Assembly: GCA_964363305.1 (NCBI GenBank) | Contig: CAYIHX010000033.1 | Coordinates: 1-45,169 of the forward strand | Reading direction: 5' to 3' | Length of the DNA stretch: 45,169 nt | Origin: CAYIHX01 sp964363305 | GTDB taxonomy: Bacteria; Bdellovibrionota; UBA1018 | In this document: one piece after another, positions 33,401 through 41,019 of the stretch | Layout: each line of letters starts with the position of its first letter | How positions within the stretch are numbered: position 1 is the stretch's first letter | Program-made: the position numbers and the translations under genes | Notes under the pieces: generated by a model | The model's database searches: none | Told to the model about the DNA's origin: nothing | The model's input: the letters and a program-made list of their open reading frames with translations, nothing else

Positions 33401-36400
33401 GAGTGCGATGGTTTTCTCGCCGGAAGCGGGCTTGGTCGTTGCCCAGGGTAATCGCATTGTGATGGGGGTGGTGAGCAGTTCTGAGCGCGCACGCGGTCGA
33501 GCCGATGTACCGGTCACGCCGCTGGTTTACGCCTCGCCGACGGGAGAATTTTCTCAGCTTGAGCGACGTGGAGACGGCACCTATACACGAACGATGGTCG
33601 ATGGAAGCTCGGTCTTGTTTGATTCGAGCGGACGGATCGCGAGTCGTACGGGCGTCGATGGCAGTGCGGTGCAGTATCAGTATGCGAGTGATGGTCGCCT
33701 GACTCGTATTTTGATTCCGCCGAACGGGGAACCGTTTGTGCTGGAGTACGACGATCGAGGTTACCTTGCGCGTGTACGTGATCCCGCCGGGCGAGAGACG
33801 CAGATGATTGTGTCGACGGCAGGGGATATGGTCGCGGTGACGACCCCCGATAGCGCCATTCGCACCTTCGCGTATGATTCGCTTCATCGCCTGATGTCTC
33901 AAACGGATGCGATGGGGCGAATCACTCAGTATCGGTATCGTGGCGGGACGGCGCGTATTACGGCGGAGATTCAGCCCGATGGCGAACGGTTCGAGATTGC
34001 GCCGGCAGCATTGGAAGGTTTGATCAACGACATTCCGGATCCGACGCAAGAAGCGCCGACGGTGACGGTAACGCAGGTTCGTTCGCGGGCGCAGAGCGCG
34101 GAGGGACGAGGCGATGAGATTCAATATGACCGATGGGGAAATCCAGTTGAACGCACGGATGGATTAGGCCAAAAAACGGGAATTCGGAATAACGCGCAGG
34201 GATTGGTGACTAGGATTTTCACTCCTGAAGGGCGTGAGCTTCTTTCGGCTTACGACTTTCGGGGGCGACTGACGTCGCAGCAGGGTGGGGCATCGGGCTC
34301 GCGTGTTCTCACTTACGATGACTCTCCTGCCGGTCATGGCCAGCTCGCCTCGATTCAGGATGGGTTGGAGCGGGTGAAGCATTTTCGCTACGGAGCGACG
34401 AGCCACCAGGTCGAAGAGTTGGAGGACGAAGCGGGCGAAGTGACTCGCGTGACGTATCATCCCCTCTATCGTCGACCGACGGAGATCCGCGATGCGACGG
34501 GTGGACTGAAGCATTTCGGGCTCGATACCCATGGCAATGTCGTCTCGATGGAAGATGAGAAGGGTCGAGTTCGTCAGCTGGAACGAGATGCTGTGGGCAA
34601 TGTCGTGATGGAACGCAACCCGGAGGGCCGGGTAACTCGACGGACCTTCGATGGGATGAATCGGGTGTTGACGGAAACCGATGCGGCCGGTGGTGTGACT
34701 TGGTTTACGTATTTTCCTGATGGTCGCTTGGCGACTCTCACCGATGCTATTGGACAGAGGAATTCTTTCGCTTACACAATTCAAGGGGATCTCCTCACTG
34801 AGACGGATCATGCGGGTCGAGTGGAGCGTCAGGAGTATGATTCGGATCGTAAACTGACTCGAAAAATTCATGCGGATGGAACAGAGACTGTTTTCACTTA
34901 CGATTTGGCGGGTCGGCTGATTCGCCGTCAGGGTACAGGCGGAAATTTTACGGCGTACGATTATGATCGTGACGGCGTGTTGGCGCGAATTGAGAACGAG
35001 CACGGTGTGGTGGAAAGGGAAGTCAACGGGTTTGGGCAGGAGATTCGGGAGCGATTTGTTCCGAACTTCGTCTCGAATTCTGTGGCGAGTTTGTTGCCCT
35101 GGGTGTCGAAGGTTTGGGACGAGGCAGGACGAAAGATCGAGTCACGGGTGGAGTTTTCCACGAGTGGGCTGTACCGCCCGTTTCACGGCTTGGTGACGAA
35201 AGCGGAGCGGGACCGGCGTGGCCTGATCACTCGGCTCGAAGGTCTGGTTCGAGGAGGGGTGGGCGGCGTAGCGGGAGAGAGTTCGGATCCGATTATTCTG
35301 AGCTGGGTTCGGAGTTATGATCCCCTGGGTCGTCGCACGGAGGAGACTGCGGAGCCGTTCGGGATTCAGAGTCAATGGGATTGGAACGAAGCGAGCGAGT
35401 TAATGAAAGTCGTATACCAGCCAACCCGTGGCTCTAACGCGGGTCGGGTATCGATCGGCACAGGCTATGAATATAGCTTGAACGGCAACCGCACATCGCT
35501 CGATTTAACCCTGGGGCCGGATGCGACCGATCATAGAAATGTGAACTATTCATTCGACCCACTTGACCGAGTGATTCGTGCCGAGGGCACTTCGCAGGGC
35601 CCGGAGACGGAAATCTTTGCGTATGACGGCGTGGGAAATCGGACGGAGCAGGGACAGATTTACGAAGGGGTGAATCGGCTCAGAGAAGATGCGGCCTTTC
35701 GCTATACGCATGACGAGCGAGGGCGACTCGTTCGAAAAGATCGGAAATCGGGAGGCACGGAGCGCTGGGAGTACTCGTGGAGCGGGGGAGATCAGTTGAT
35801 CTTTGCGCGGCGATATTCTACGGCGACGGCCACCGATCCCGAAGCGGAAGTGGAGTACAAGTCGGATGGCCTGGGCCGCAGAGTAGCGCGGAGAGAGCGC
35901 CGAGGTGGGGCTTCGGCTTCTTGGTCGGCGTGGCGGCTGTTCATTTACGAGCGCGAAGATATCGCGGTGGAAGTGGACGGCAGCTCTGGGCAACTTCTTG
36001 CGGCCTATGTTCACAATCCGGATTCGATCGACGAACCGATGGCGATGGTGCGGGATCGTGACGGGAACGGCCGAGTCACTCGATCGAGCGAGCTGTTTAC
36101 GTACGCGAAGGACGGTCTGGGTTCGGTGCGAGATTTGATCAACGTGAACGGAGTGACTGAGCAGCGGTACCACTACAGCACTTATGGCGTGCCGAAGGTC
36201 GAGCGCAGAGGCGTGGCCGGGCTACACGAATTGACAGCCATGTCGGTAAACGAGCCTTTAAGCGGCGGGGATGAGTGGATTGAGAGTCCGTACTCATATG
36301 CCAGTCGCGAGGTGGATGGGGTGACTGGGCTTTCGCATAATGGGGCGCGGGAGTTGGACGTGCTTACTGGGCGGTGGTTATCGCCAGATCCGATTGGGTT

Positions 36401-36866
36401 TAAGGGTGGCGATACCAATCTGTATCGGTATGTCCATAATCGTCCTGTTAATCGGGTTGATCCGAGTGGGTTGACCTCAACGCTCATAACAACCTATGAC
36501 TTTGGAGTTGGCTCGCATTCAGCAATTTTAGTTGAAACGCCTGGACAACCTTCATTTCTGTATGACCCCGCGGGGTCGTATCCAAAAACTGGCAGTGGTG
36601 ATTTTACTGAAAGTGTGACTTTGGCGCAGTACGTGGCGTTCCAGAAATCAACCGGAAGCTCTGTGCAAACAACAACTCTGAATACTACGCATGCGCAAGA
36701 AGCCGCAATTATTCAGCGAGCCATCACCCAAGGAGGTGCTGCTCCTGGTGGCTGTGCATCCTCAGTTTCTGGAGCACTCGGAGGAGCATGCGGAATTATC
36801 GGATCATGGCTTCCTGGCATTCTTAACAACCAAGCGAACCAATCATCGTGCTCTAATGCTAAATAA
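30465..36866 (+). CDS. Teneurin-like RHS/YD-repeat polymorphic toxin
   Basis: It has 2133 residues and a signal peptide (GCLIAAVVIWGGPDGFA). Order: the operon's beta-sandwich (30-125), an Ig-like domain shared with the LamG protein (125-222), a TTR/CarboxypepD-regulatory-like domain (226-305), a ZU5-like segment (about 320-460), an NHL propeller (about 715-915), YD repeats (about 1020-1840) and an RHS core from DGLGSVRDLINVNGVTEQ to ELDVLTGRWLSPDPIGF and DPSGL (about 1880-2003), the usual self-cleavage site. The 130-residue tip has SHSAILVETPG, LYDPAGSY and GGCASSVSG: a His before a Cys, suggesting a permuted papain-like fold. There is no PAAR domain. The stop lies 11 bases inside the immunity gene. 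Confidence 0.93.
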   Translation: MKRVLQGCLIAAVVIWGGPDGFADDARYYEIERSPTVPTLDGRVELKLRNRLWPTGSETRLEVEATFQGQSVALEEIGDHVLWFRSPVLADGHFDFSAQVFLVSPLVGGRKLVQNLSDSFLVDGVAPTLVLTPEEGARVLISTPTLRAVYQDSASGIDPTSFRAWVDGVDLTERLTVGPDSAVLQFTTAFPLAAGTHEFRFRVADRSGLITERTVHFQVDLETPLGGFMTGVFQDDQDAPIPGAQVTSPVAPLRRSVQGVTDTEGRYRIPFEAGGRYLLHFEKVGFTTADRWVEVIPGRDSALAPVSVRTADAHVTSVSAAVGGVARNSTGTIVMTIPPGALSSDVQVSGTEFRVGESLPGSLPELSAFTFAQDISFRTATGEQATFQVPIQAQVTDDLGFAVGTRIPIGKYEPTLGEWLPIAEETLAFAEIVPTVGAGRIGTRLSFFYPSANAYDPNTPVVLPASAVVPSVANAAGSSQGAPAQAACSALNRCRLQQESGNLAEDIVLPAVTRLGQNFALAFSYNSLSARPDLLIGSEVGNRVRDGFPSRVKVRLGFGASLIEQKFSGGVYRDNSVQRVLLEAKNAEGAPLLTGSYRFSGEISAEYDDSQYASAAYFGAPPGIRLSVVARQPGTLKSELNGRVVVQNETRSFFGTGWTLQGLEKLSVDPEGTVLWMDGTGASKVFTPLGPPPSGGRRFSSAGSGGLTLVEAPDPGPISSLAELNGVLYASSCESNRIYRVNLDGQITPLAGTGERGFTGDGASALGARLSCPRGLAVERSGAVVFADSGNLRIRRVRGDGVIETVAGNGRIEAGPDGVRAKETSIGRPQAVSVDPLGVIHFTTSQDRIRSVNPYGKLETWVDRTSGYIPADLSRPAQILYDKYQSLIVVDEGNDRVVRLVPQNKETQTWLGPSTSGGRVLAEAQIRRPMQMSWDPILKRYFVLERSGKLWMWDGPGNTRAVEILSPGAGGRSRGEQRLSAMVFSPEAGLVVAQGNRIVMGVVSSSERARGRADVPVTPLVYASPTGEFSQLERRGDGTYTRTMVDGSSVLFDSSGRIASRTGVDGSAVQYQYASDGRLTRILIPPNGEPFVLEYDDRGYLARVRDPAGRETQMIVSTAGDMVAVTTPDSAIRTFAYDSLHRLMSQTDAMGRITQYRYRGGTARITAEIQPDGERFEIAPAALEGLINDIPDPTQEAPTVTVTQVRSRAQSAEGRGDEIQYDRWGNPVERTDGLGQKTGIRNNAQGLVTRIFTPEGRELLSAYDFRGRLTSQQGGASGSRVLTYDDSPAGHGQLASIQDGLERVKHFRYGATSHQVEELEDEAGEVTRVTYHPLYRRPTEIRDATGGLKHFGLDTHGNVVSMEDEKGRVRQLERDAVGNVVMERNPEGRVTRRTFDGMNRVLTETDAAGGVTWFTYFPDGRLATLTDAIGQRNSFAYTIQGDLLTETDHAGRVERQEYDSDRKLTRKIHADGTETVFTYDLAGRLIRRQGTGGNFTAYDYDRDGVLARIENEHGVVEREVNGFGQEIRERFVPNFVSNSVASLLPWVSKVWDEAGRKIESRVEFSTSGLYRPFHGLVTKAERDRRGLITRLEGLVRGGVGGVAGESSDPIILSWVRSYDPLGRRTEETAEPFGIQSQWDWNEASELMKVVYQPTRGSNAGRVSIGTGYEYSLNGNRTSLDLTLGPDATDHRNVNYSFDPLDRVIRAEGTSQGPETEIFAYDGVGNRTEQGQIYEGVNRLREDAAFRYTHDERGRLVRKDRKSGGTERWEYSWSGGDQLIFARRYSTATATDPEAEVEYKSDGLGRRVARRERRGGASASWSAWRLFIYEREDIAVEVDGSSGQLLAAYVHNPDSIDEPMAMVRDRDGNGRVTRSSELFTYAKDGLGSVRDLINVNGVTEQRYHYSTYGVPKVERRGVAGLHELTAMSVNEPLSGGDEWIESPYSYASREVDGVTGLSHNGARELDVLTGRWLSPDPIGFKGGDTNLYRYVHNRPVNRVDPSGLTSTLITTYDFGVGSHSAILVETPGQPSFLYDPAGSYPKTGSGDFTESVTLAQYVAFQKSTGSSVQTTTLNTTHAQEAAIIQRAITQGGAAPGGCASSVSGALGGACGIIGSWLPGILNNQANQSSCSNAK

Positions 36867-37296
36867 ATTTCGTCCTTTAATTGTTACTATTGGGTTCTTA
36901 ATTGCCTGGATATTTACTCCACTGGGCAGAATCCCTATGGCCTTCATAAAACTTGAGGCTGTAAAACTGCCCTATACCTCGTTTTTTTTTGGTCTTCTTC
37001 TGTTTGGCTTATACGTGTTGCGTGAACGAATTGGCCGCGCAAGTTTACTGCGCTCTGTCTTGATCGGTGCCGTTAGCGGGTATCTGCTGTCGGTTATTTC
37101 CCTGTTACTAGCTGATTGTCTGATTCCCGACGGTATTCATAGGCTCAGAAATTCGTTTGCAGTCGCCGGCCCGTTAGGTGCTCTCGTCATTCAATTCATT
37201 TTCCCAGGAGTTCTTGCTGGATGGTTAATTGTGCCCCTCGCCGTCTTTACTCTAAAGAAGAGTGACTCTAAGCATGTTGGTGGGAATAAAAATTGA
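36856..37296 (+). CDS. Membrane protein, probable immunity to the RHS tip
   Basis: It has 146 residues and about four transmembrane segments (for example LIVTIGFLIAWIFTPLG, SFFFGLLLFGLYVL, SVLIGAVSGYLLSVISLLLA and the Gly-rich C-terminal pair). The ATG at 36856 lies 11 bases inside the RHS gene. The frame is open further up, but only as a shadow of RHS. Position straight after the toxin tip, small size and lack of any family match fit an immunity protein. Base composition is more AT-rich than the RHS body, as for the other cassette genes. Function is inferred from context. Confidence 0.72.
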   Translation: MLNKFRPLIVTIGFLIAWIFTPLGRIPMAFIKLEAVKLPYTSFFFGLLLFGLYVLRERIGRASLLRSVLIGAVSGYLLSVISLLLADCLIPDGIHRLRNSFAVAGPLGALVIQFIFPGVLAGWLIVPLAVFTLKKSDSKHVGGNKN

Positions 37297-37757
37297 TGTA
37301 TGATGAGCTACAATATTTCTCACTTTTGAACTCTCCCCTCAATCTTGTTGATCCGAGTGGGTTAAGTTCTGTTCGCTTTAACGCGATTACCGGGACACTT
37401 GTTGTGTATTCAGGGACTGGAAAAGCTCTGGGAACTTTCAGCGCCTCAAATAACGTTGATTCACGACCTCCCGCAGGTCCAGCGCCGGCAGGAATATTTG
37501 CATACGTCAGTCATCAAGCGCACACAGAGTCAAATTCGTCTGGTCAATTTGGCTCTAACGGAAACTTTGTTTTTGATTTTCCAAATGGATCTGGCATCGG
37601 CGTCCACTCTTGTAGAGCTGGTCAATGTGATAAGGCTGGGCGTTGCGGCTATCAGCACGCGACCTCTGGTTGTATCAGAACAACAGATGATGCGACCTCC
37701 TTACTAAACTCTCTGGAACTGAATGATCCCCTAATCTCAATCCAGGTGGTGAGATAA
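37296..37757 (+). CDS. Standalone RHS tip with L,D-transpeptidase-like toxin
   Basis: It has 153 residues. It begins MYDELQYFSLLNSPLN and reaches the RHS junction VDPSGL at residue 22, so almost the whole RHS core is missing. The rest matches a DUF2778/YkuD-type fold: AITGTLVVYSGTGKALGTF, PAPAGIF, then GIGVHSCR and ATSGCIRTTDD with the catalytic Cys and a His upstream. Such enzymes cut or cross-link peptidoglycan stems. The ATG at 37296 shares a base with the preceding stop (TGATG). A TTG at 37293 is possible. It has no signal peptide, so it either needs the RHS shell (by recombination) or acts otherwise. Confidence 0.8.
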   Translation: MYDELQYFSLLNSPLNLVDPSGLSSVRFNAITGTLVVYSGTGKALGTFSASNNVDSRPPAGPAPAGIFAYVSHQAHTESNSSGQFGSNGNFVFDFPNGSGIGVHSCRAGQCDKAGRCGYQHATSGCIRTTDDATSLLNSLELNDPLISIQVVR

Positions 37758-38170
37758 TGAAAACATTTATGATTATTTTGTTAGGAGCTATAGTATCGGT
37801 GTCGGCCTTAGCGAACGAAGCTTGTGATGAAAAGCTAGCAAATGAATCTTTTCCGGCTGTAGTCAAAGTGAACACAGTGAGTGAGTTGCAAATATTTTAC
37901 TCCAAATTTAAAAGATGTATTTCGCGCGCCGATCTAGGCGAAGGGTACAGCGAGGCAGTAAGTCGGGTGCTTGCAAATCATTGGAGTCAAGTTGTTCATT
38001 CAAAAAAACTTAAAGATGGACGATTGGTTCAGGCGATTAAACTGGGAGTAAGTGAAACTTGGGAGCTGAATACGTCAAAAAAAATAATTCAGTTTGCAAA
38101 GACTAGATGCACTGAATTGGCAAAGCCGATCTGCGATGAAATTCTGATTTTAGAGAAAAACCCAAAATAG
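37757..38170 (+). CDS. Exported small protein, probable immunity to the L,D-transpeptidase-like tip
   Basis: It has 137 residues with a signal peptide (FMIILLGAIVSVSALANEA) and four cysteines in the mature part. No known family is recognised. It follows the tip gene with a one-base TAATG overlap. A periplasmic location fits protection against a peptidoglycan-acting effector. Role inferred from position and export. Confidence 0.7.
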   Translation: MKTFMIILLGAIVSVSALANEACDEKLANESFPAVVKVNTVSELQIFYSKFKRCISRADLGEGYSEAVSRVLANHWSQVVHSKKLKDGRLVQAIKLGVSETWELNTSKKIIQFAKTRCTELAKPICDEILILEKNPK

Positions 38171-38638
38171 ATGTACGATTTGGGGCTGACGCATTCACTT
38201 TTGAATTCTCCCCTCAATTATGTGGATCCTTTCGGGTTACTGGACCTTCCGTCGTCCGATCCGACCGTAACAAGCGCTTATGGTAGACCGCGCGCTTCTG
38301 GACCGCACAGTGGCATTGACTACAGAAATCCAATTGGTGGGCCCGTCTACGCAACCGAGAGTGGAACCGTAGCAACAGTCTTCTCAAATAGCCGTGGTGG
38401 AAACCAAATCGTACTGGGGCTCGACTACGGTGCTGTTGCGGGTTACGCGCATATCTTTCCTATTGTTGAACCAGGGGACGCAGTTACAGAGGGCCAAGTG
38501 ATTGGTTTCTCGGATGCCAGTGGAAATGTTGATCCTCATACGCATTATACCTATCGAGAAGATCTATTTTCCGGCCTTATCGACCCGTTACTTCAAAATG
38601 TCTTTAGTCCGTCGAACTCATGTGGAGGTGGACGATGA
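38171..38638 (+). CDS. Standalone RHS tip with M23 peptidase, copy A
   Basis: It has 155 residues. The N-terminus MYDLGLTHSLLNSPLN mirrors that of the tip at 37296 and leads to VDPFGL at about 19-24. The remainder is a compact LytM/M23 zinc endopeptidase: GPHSGIDYRNP (H-x-x-x-D), GGPVYATESGTVATVF, VEPGDAVTEGQVIGFSD, and PHTHYTY (H-x-H). All four zinc/catalytic residues are present. Expected target is peptide cross-links. The ATG directly follows the preceding stop codon (TAG then ATG). The C-terminus ends SPSNSCGGGR, exactly as in copy B. Confidence 0.88.
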   Translation: MYDLGLTHSLLNSPLNYVDPFGLLDLPSSDPTVTSAYGRPRASGPHSGIDYRNPIGGPVYATESGTVATVFSNSRGGNQIVLGLDYGAVAGYAHIFPIVEPGDAVTEGQVIGFSDASGNVDPHTHYTYREDLFSGLIDPLLQNVFSPSNSCGGGR

Positions 38639-39078
38639 TTGCACCATTATCTATTCGCCCGTTTTTTCGCCTGTTTGGTTGTTTGGTTGTTTGGTTGGCC
38701 CCATTGACTTTTGCATCTGAGAGTGGAGCGAAAGAAAATAATCAGGGAAAATGGGGATGGTTTAGCGCAAGTTCAACCGTGAGCAGTTGGTCAACGGAAC
38801 AAGGTACGACAGTGGTCGATATCAAGGGTGATACCATTTCGGCGTCTCTTGTTGATTCAATATCCCACGAAAGAATTTCCTTTCGGGGGACTATAAAGGG
38901 GGCGACCGTCAATGGTGTAGCTACCCCACGAGAGAGTGATGACAGCCCAGCAAGAATGTCAGGGGCTTATGGAAAAACAAAATGGTCTGGAGAACCCCAG
39001 AGAGAAGCCATTATCCTTCACGAAGTGGGAAAGCCGTGGGGACTTACGATCGGAATCACGAGAGATACCCCCAAGTGA
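38635..39078 (+). CDS. Exported immunity-like protein for M23 tip, copy A
   Basis: It has 147 residues, a signal peptide (FGCLVVWLAPLTFAS) and a beta-rich body beginning KWGWFSASS and ending HEVGKPWGLTIGITRD. It is a clear paralogue of the protein at 39581-40015; roughly half to three-fifths of positions agree by eye. It overlaps the tip gene as ATGA and the next tip as GTGA. There is no known family. Immunity is inferred from pairing with two copies of the same toxin. Confidence 0.75.
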   Translation: MIAPLSIRPFFRLFGCLVVWLAPLTFASESGAKENNQGKWGWFSASSTVSSWSTEQGTTVVDIKGDTISASLVDSISHERISFRGTIKGATVNGVATPRESDDSPARMSGAYGKTKWSGEPQREAIILHEVGKPWGLTIGITRDTPK

Positions 39079-39584
39079 TTGACCGCTTCCTCTCCCCGGA
39101 CCCTATCGGGTTTGCGGGTGGCGACGTAAATCTCTACAGGTACGTGAAAAATAATCCTCTCAGATACGTTGATCCGTTTGGATTATATGATCTTCCCTCA
39201 AGTTACTCGACAATCACAGGTGCTTACGGCGAACCGCGTGCGTCCGGCCCACATGGCGGGGTGGACTATAGAAATCCAGTTGGAGGAGCCGTTTATGCAA
39301 CTGAAAGTGGCGTTGTCGCAACGGTGTATTCCAATAGTCGTGGTGGAAATCAAATTGTCTTAAGCCTTGATACTGGGGCTGCCGCTGGTTACGCGCATAC
39401 TTTTCCTATTGTTGAGCCGGGTCAATCGGTCAACGAAGGACAAGTGATTGGATTTTCAGATCGTAGCGGGAACGTAGCTCCTCACACACACTATACTTAT
39501 CGAGAAGGTCTCTTTTCTGGGTCTGAAAATCCATTATATCAACAAATTTTTAGCCCATCGAATTCTTGTGGAGGTGGCAGATGA
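39075..39584 (+). CDS. Standalone RHS tip with M23 peptidase, copy B
   Basis: It has 169 residues from a GTG at 39075 that overlaps the preceding stop as GTGA. It keeps more of the RHS core than copy A (DRFLSPDPIGFAGGDVNLYR, then VDPFGL), then the same M23 domain with GPHGGVDYRNP and PHTHYTY intact. Well over two thirds of M23 residues equal copy A by eye. It also ends SPSNSCGGGR. The longer RHS stretch gives more homology for swapping onto the complete RHS gene. Confidence 0.86.
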   Translation: MIDRFLSPDPIGFAGGDVNLYRYVKNNPLRYVDPFGLYDLPSSYSTITGAYGEPRASGPHGGVDYRNPVGGAVYATESGVVATVYSNSRGGNQIVLSLDTGAAAGYAHTFPIVEPGQSVNEGQVIGFSDRSGNVAPHTHYTYREGLFSGSENPLYQQIFSPSNSCGGGR

Positions 39585-40015
39585 ACCAATTGCTTCGAGT
39601 TGTTTTTCATTTTACCTTTTTTGCTTTAGGTATGATTGCAGTTGCGCAAGCAGCTGACAAAAAGGGCGTTTCCCCTGACCAAACAAAATGGGGATGGTTT
39701 AGTGCGATTTCAACTCAAAACAGTTGGTCTGTCGAACAAGGCCCCGCCACAGTTGCAATAAAGGGGAATGGTTTCGATGCTTCTCTTGTAGATCCAAGTT
39801 CTCAAGAGCGAATTTCCCTTAAGGGCACAATCAAAAAGAATGCTGTCGAAGTAATTGCGACGAGGAGAGAAACGGACGACGCTCCCCGAAAGCTTTCTGG
39901 ATCTATTGCCGAGGTAAAATGGCCGGGTGGCATCCAAAGAGAGAGCATTATTCTACATGAAGTCGGAAAACCGTCAGGTCTCACGATCGGAATCACCCGA
40001 GATTTATCCAAATAA
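39581..40015 (+). CDS. Exported immunity-like protein for M23 tip, copy B
   Basis: It has 144 residues, with a signal peptide (FTFFALGMIAVAQAAD) and the same fold as the protein at 38635-39078: KWGWFSAIS, QERISLKGTIK, HEVGKPSGLTIGITRD. It looks more diverged from its paralogue than the two toxins are from each other, which suggests separate matching to each toxin or relaxed selection. The ATG at 39581 overlaps the tip gene as ATGA. Immunity is inferred. Confidence 0.75.
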   Translation: MNQLLRVVFHFTFFALGMIAVAQAADKKGVSPDQTKWGWFSAISTQNSWSVEQGPATVAIKGNGFDASLVDPSSQERISLKGTIKKNAVEVIATRRETDDAPRKLSGSIAEVKWPGGIQRESIILHEVGKPSGLTIGITRDLSK

Positions 40016-40120
40016 TATTTTTACGATCTTTCTGGTAATCTGAGTCGTGTGACGGACTCGGATTCAAAGGAGATCTCTGAGAGAGCAGGAAGAGCAAGCG
40101 CAGCTGAGTTTACTGCATAA
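40016..40120 (+). pseudogene. YD-repeat fragment of a lost RHS tip
   Basis: Directly after the stop of the previous gene and in the same frame, 34 codons read YFYDLSGNLSRVTDSDSKEI and then an unrelated short end. YDLSGNL is a typical YD repeat. There is no start codon except an internal GTG. It marks the edge of an older RHS allele whose toxin is gone. Confidence 0.7.
40020..40066 (+). repeat. 47-bp YD-repeat sequence, copy 1
   Basis: Matches 41267-41313 at 45 of 47 bases. The sequence codes for a YD repeat that is not present in this form in the complete RHS gene, so both copies come from another RHS allele. A likely recombination edge. Confidence 0.85.
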
Positions 40121-40147
40121 AATACATAGTAAAAATAAGGTTAGCGC

Positions 40148-40765
40148 ATGCGAAAGAGGATGGTGAGTGGCGCTATGAAAAAGCAAAGGGTGTTTGCGAT
40201 TATTTTGCCGACTGCACTGGTCTTGGTTTCAATTTTATATTTTTCTCTCATGGTGTGTACCTTATTGTTCATTGTCTTAGATTTTATTAATCGACAGATG
40301 TTAGATATCAGTATCTTGAATATTTTCGAGCGAGTAGGTGTTTGGCCTTTGATGATGATCGCTGAAAAGAGCATTTCGTACGGAATTTGGGGAATTCTAA
40401 TGTTTGAACTCAGCAGACGAGTTCACCAGCCTACCCATGAGGGTGCGATTGGCGGAAATCGGCGCATTGGAAGACTTGCCAAGCTGTTTGGCCTTGCCGC
40501 ACTTTTGGATTTGCTATTGTCCGTTTCTGGCGCTTTTTTGGGTAGTACAGAAACTAGCCGTGACAGGATTGTTTTGTTGTATCGAAATAGCGATCTGCTG
40601 ATGGAGCGAATAATCTCTTATTTGGCGGAGTTGACGATGCGCCTTTCTTCTTTTGAAAGCGCTCTGGGGATTCGATCCGGATTTGGGGGGTGTATCCTAG
40701 TTGCCCTAATATTGAAGTCATTTCCGGCTAAATCTCAAGAATGGGTCGACGAGCGTCGTGCATGA
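40148..40765 (+). CDS. Multi-pass membrane protein, probable orphan immunity
   Basis: It has 205 residues from the ATG at 40148, with AAGG seven bases upstream. Segments that look membrane-spanning are IILPTALVLVSILYFSLMV with TLLFIVLDFI, SYGIWGILMF, LFGLAALLDLLLSV and a weaker one near the C-terminus (GFGGCILVALIL). It follows the YD fragment at 40016-40120 as the other immunity genes follow their tips. No family is named with confidence; a DUF2975-like membrane protein is one possibility. It has kept a full reading frame while the adjacent tip has not. Confidence 0.6.
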   Translation: MRKRMVSGAMKKQRVFAIILPTALVLVSILYFSLMVCTLLFIVLDFINRQMLDISILNIFERVGVWPLMMIAEKSISYGIWGILMFELSRRVHQPTHEGAIGGNRRIGRLAKLFGLAALLDLLLSVSGAFLGSTETSRDRIVLLYRNSDLLMERIISYLAELTMRLSSFESALGIRSGFGGCILVALILKSFPAKSQEWVDERRA

Positions 40766-40840
40766 GGGGCGACAGGTCTCTGCTTTGTGGGCGGGCGTAT
40801 GTTATAGCTAGCTCCCGCTAATAAATGGGGCAGAAAGACG

Positions 40841-41011
40841 ATGTACCTCTCTTGTGCGATTCATCCAGAGGCGTGCGTAAGTATAGCAAGTGGGGTGATC
40901 GAGGGCCTTAGTGGTGAAAATGCAGGCCAAGTGGGGTCTACCGCTGAGCAAATACTGGGGGAGATTGGTAACTTGATTGGTTCAGGCATCAAGAATGTTT
41001 GTGAAAGATAA
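40841..41011 (+). CDS. Small ORF, possible end of an RHS tip
   Basis: It has 56 residues, starting MYLSCAIHPEACVSIASGVI and ending GIKNVCER. It has four cysteines and amphipathic helices but no RHS junction and no known motif. It lies nine bases before a small membrane protein gene, in the position of a tip relative to its immunity gene. A GACG stretch before the ATG is a poor ribosome site. It may be a truncated toxin end. The 75 bases before it (40766-40840) hold nothing I can identify. Confidence 0.4.
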   Translation: MYLSCAIHPEACVSIASGVIEGLSGENAGQVGSTAEQILGEIGNLIGSGIKNVCER

Positions 41012-41019
41012 GAAGTGCA

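Noticed and set aside
36691..36855. Longer start of the first immunity gene
   Set aside because: The first 55 residues would be a shadow of the RHS tip; the ATG at 36856 begins directly before the first membrane segment.
30465..36866. T6SS-delivered RHS effector
   Set aside because: A signal peptide replaces the PAAR domain, and no VgrG, Hcp or adaptor gene is present nearby.
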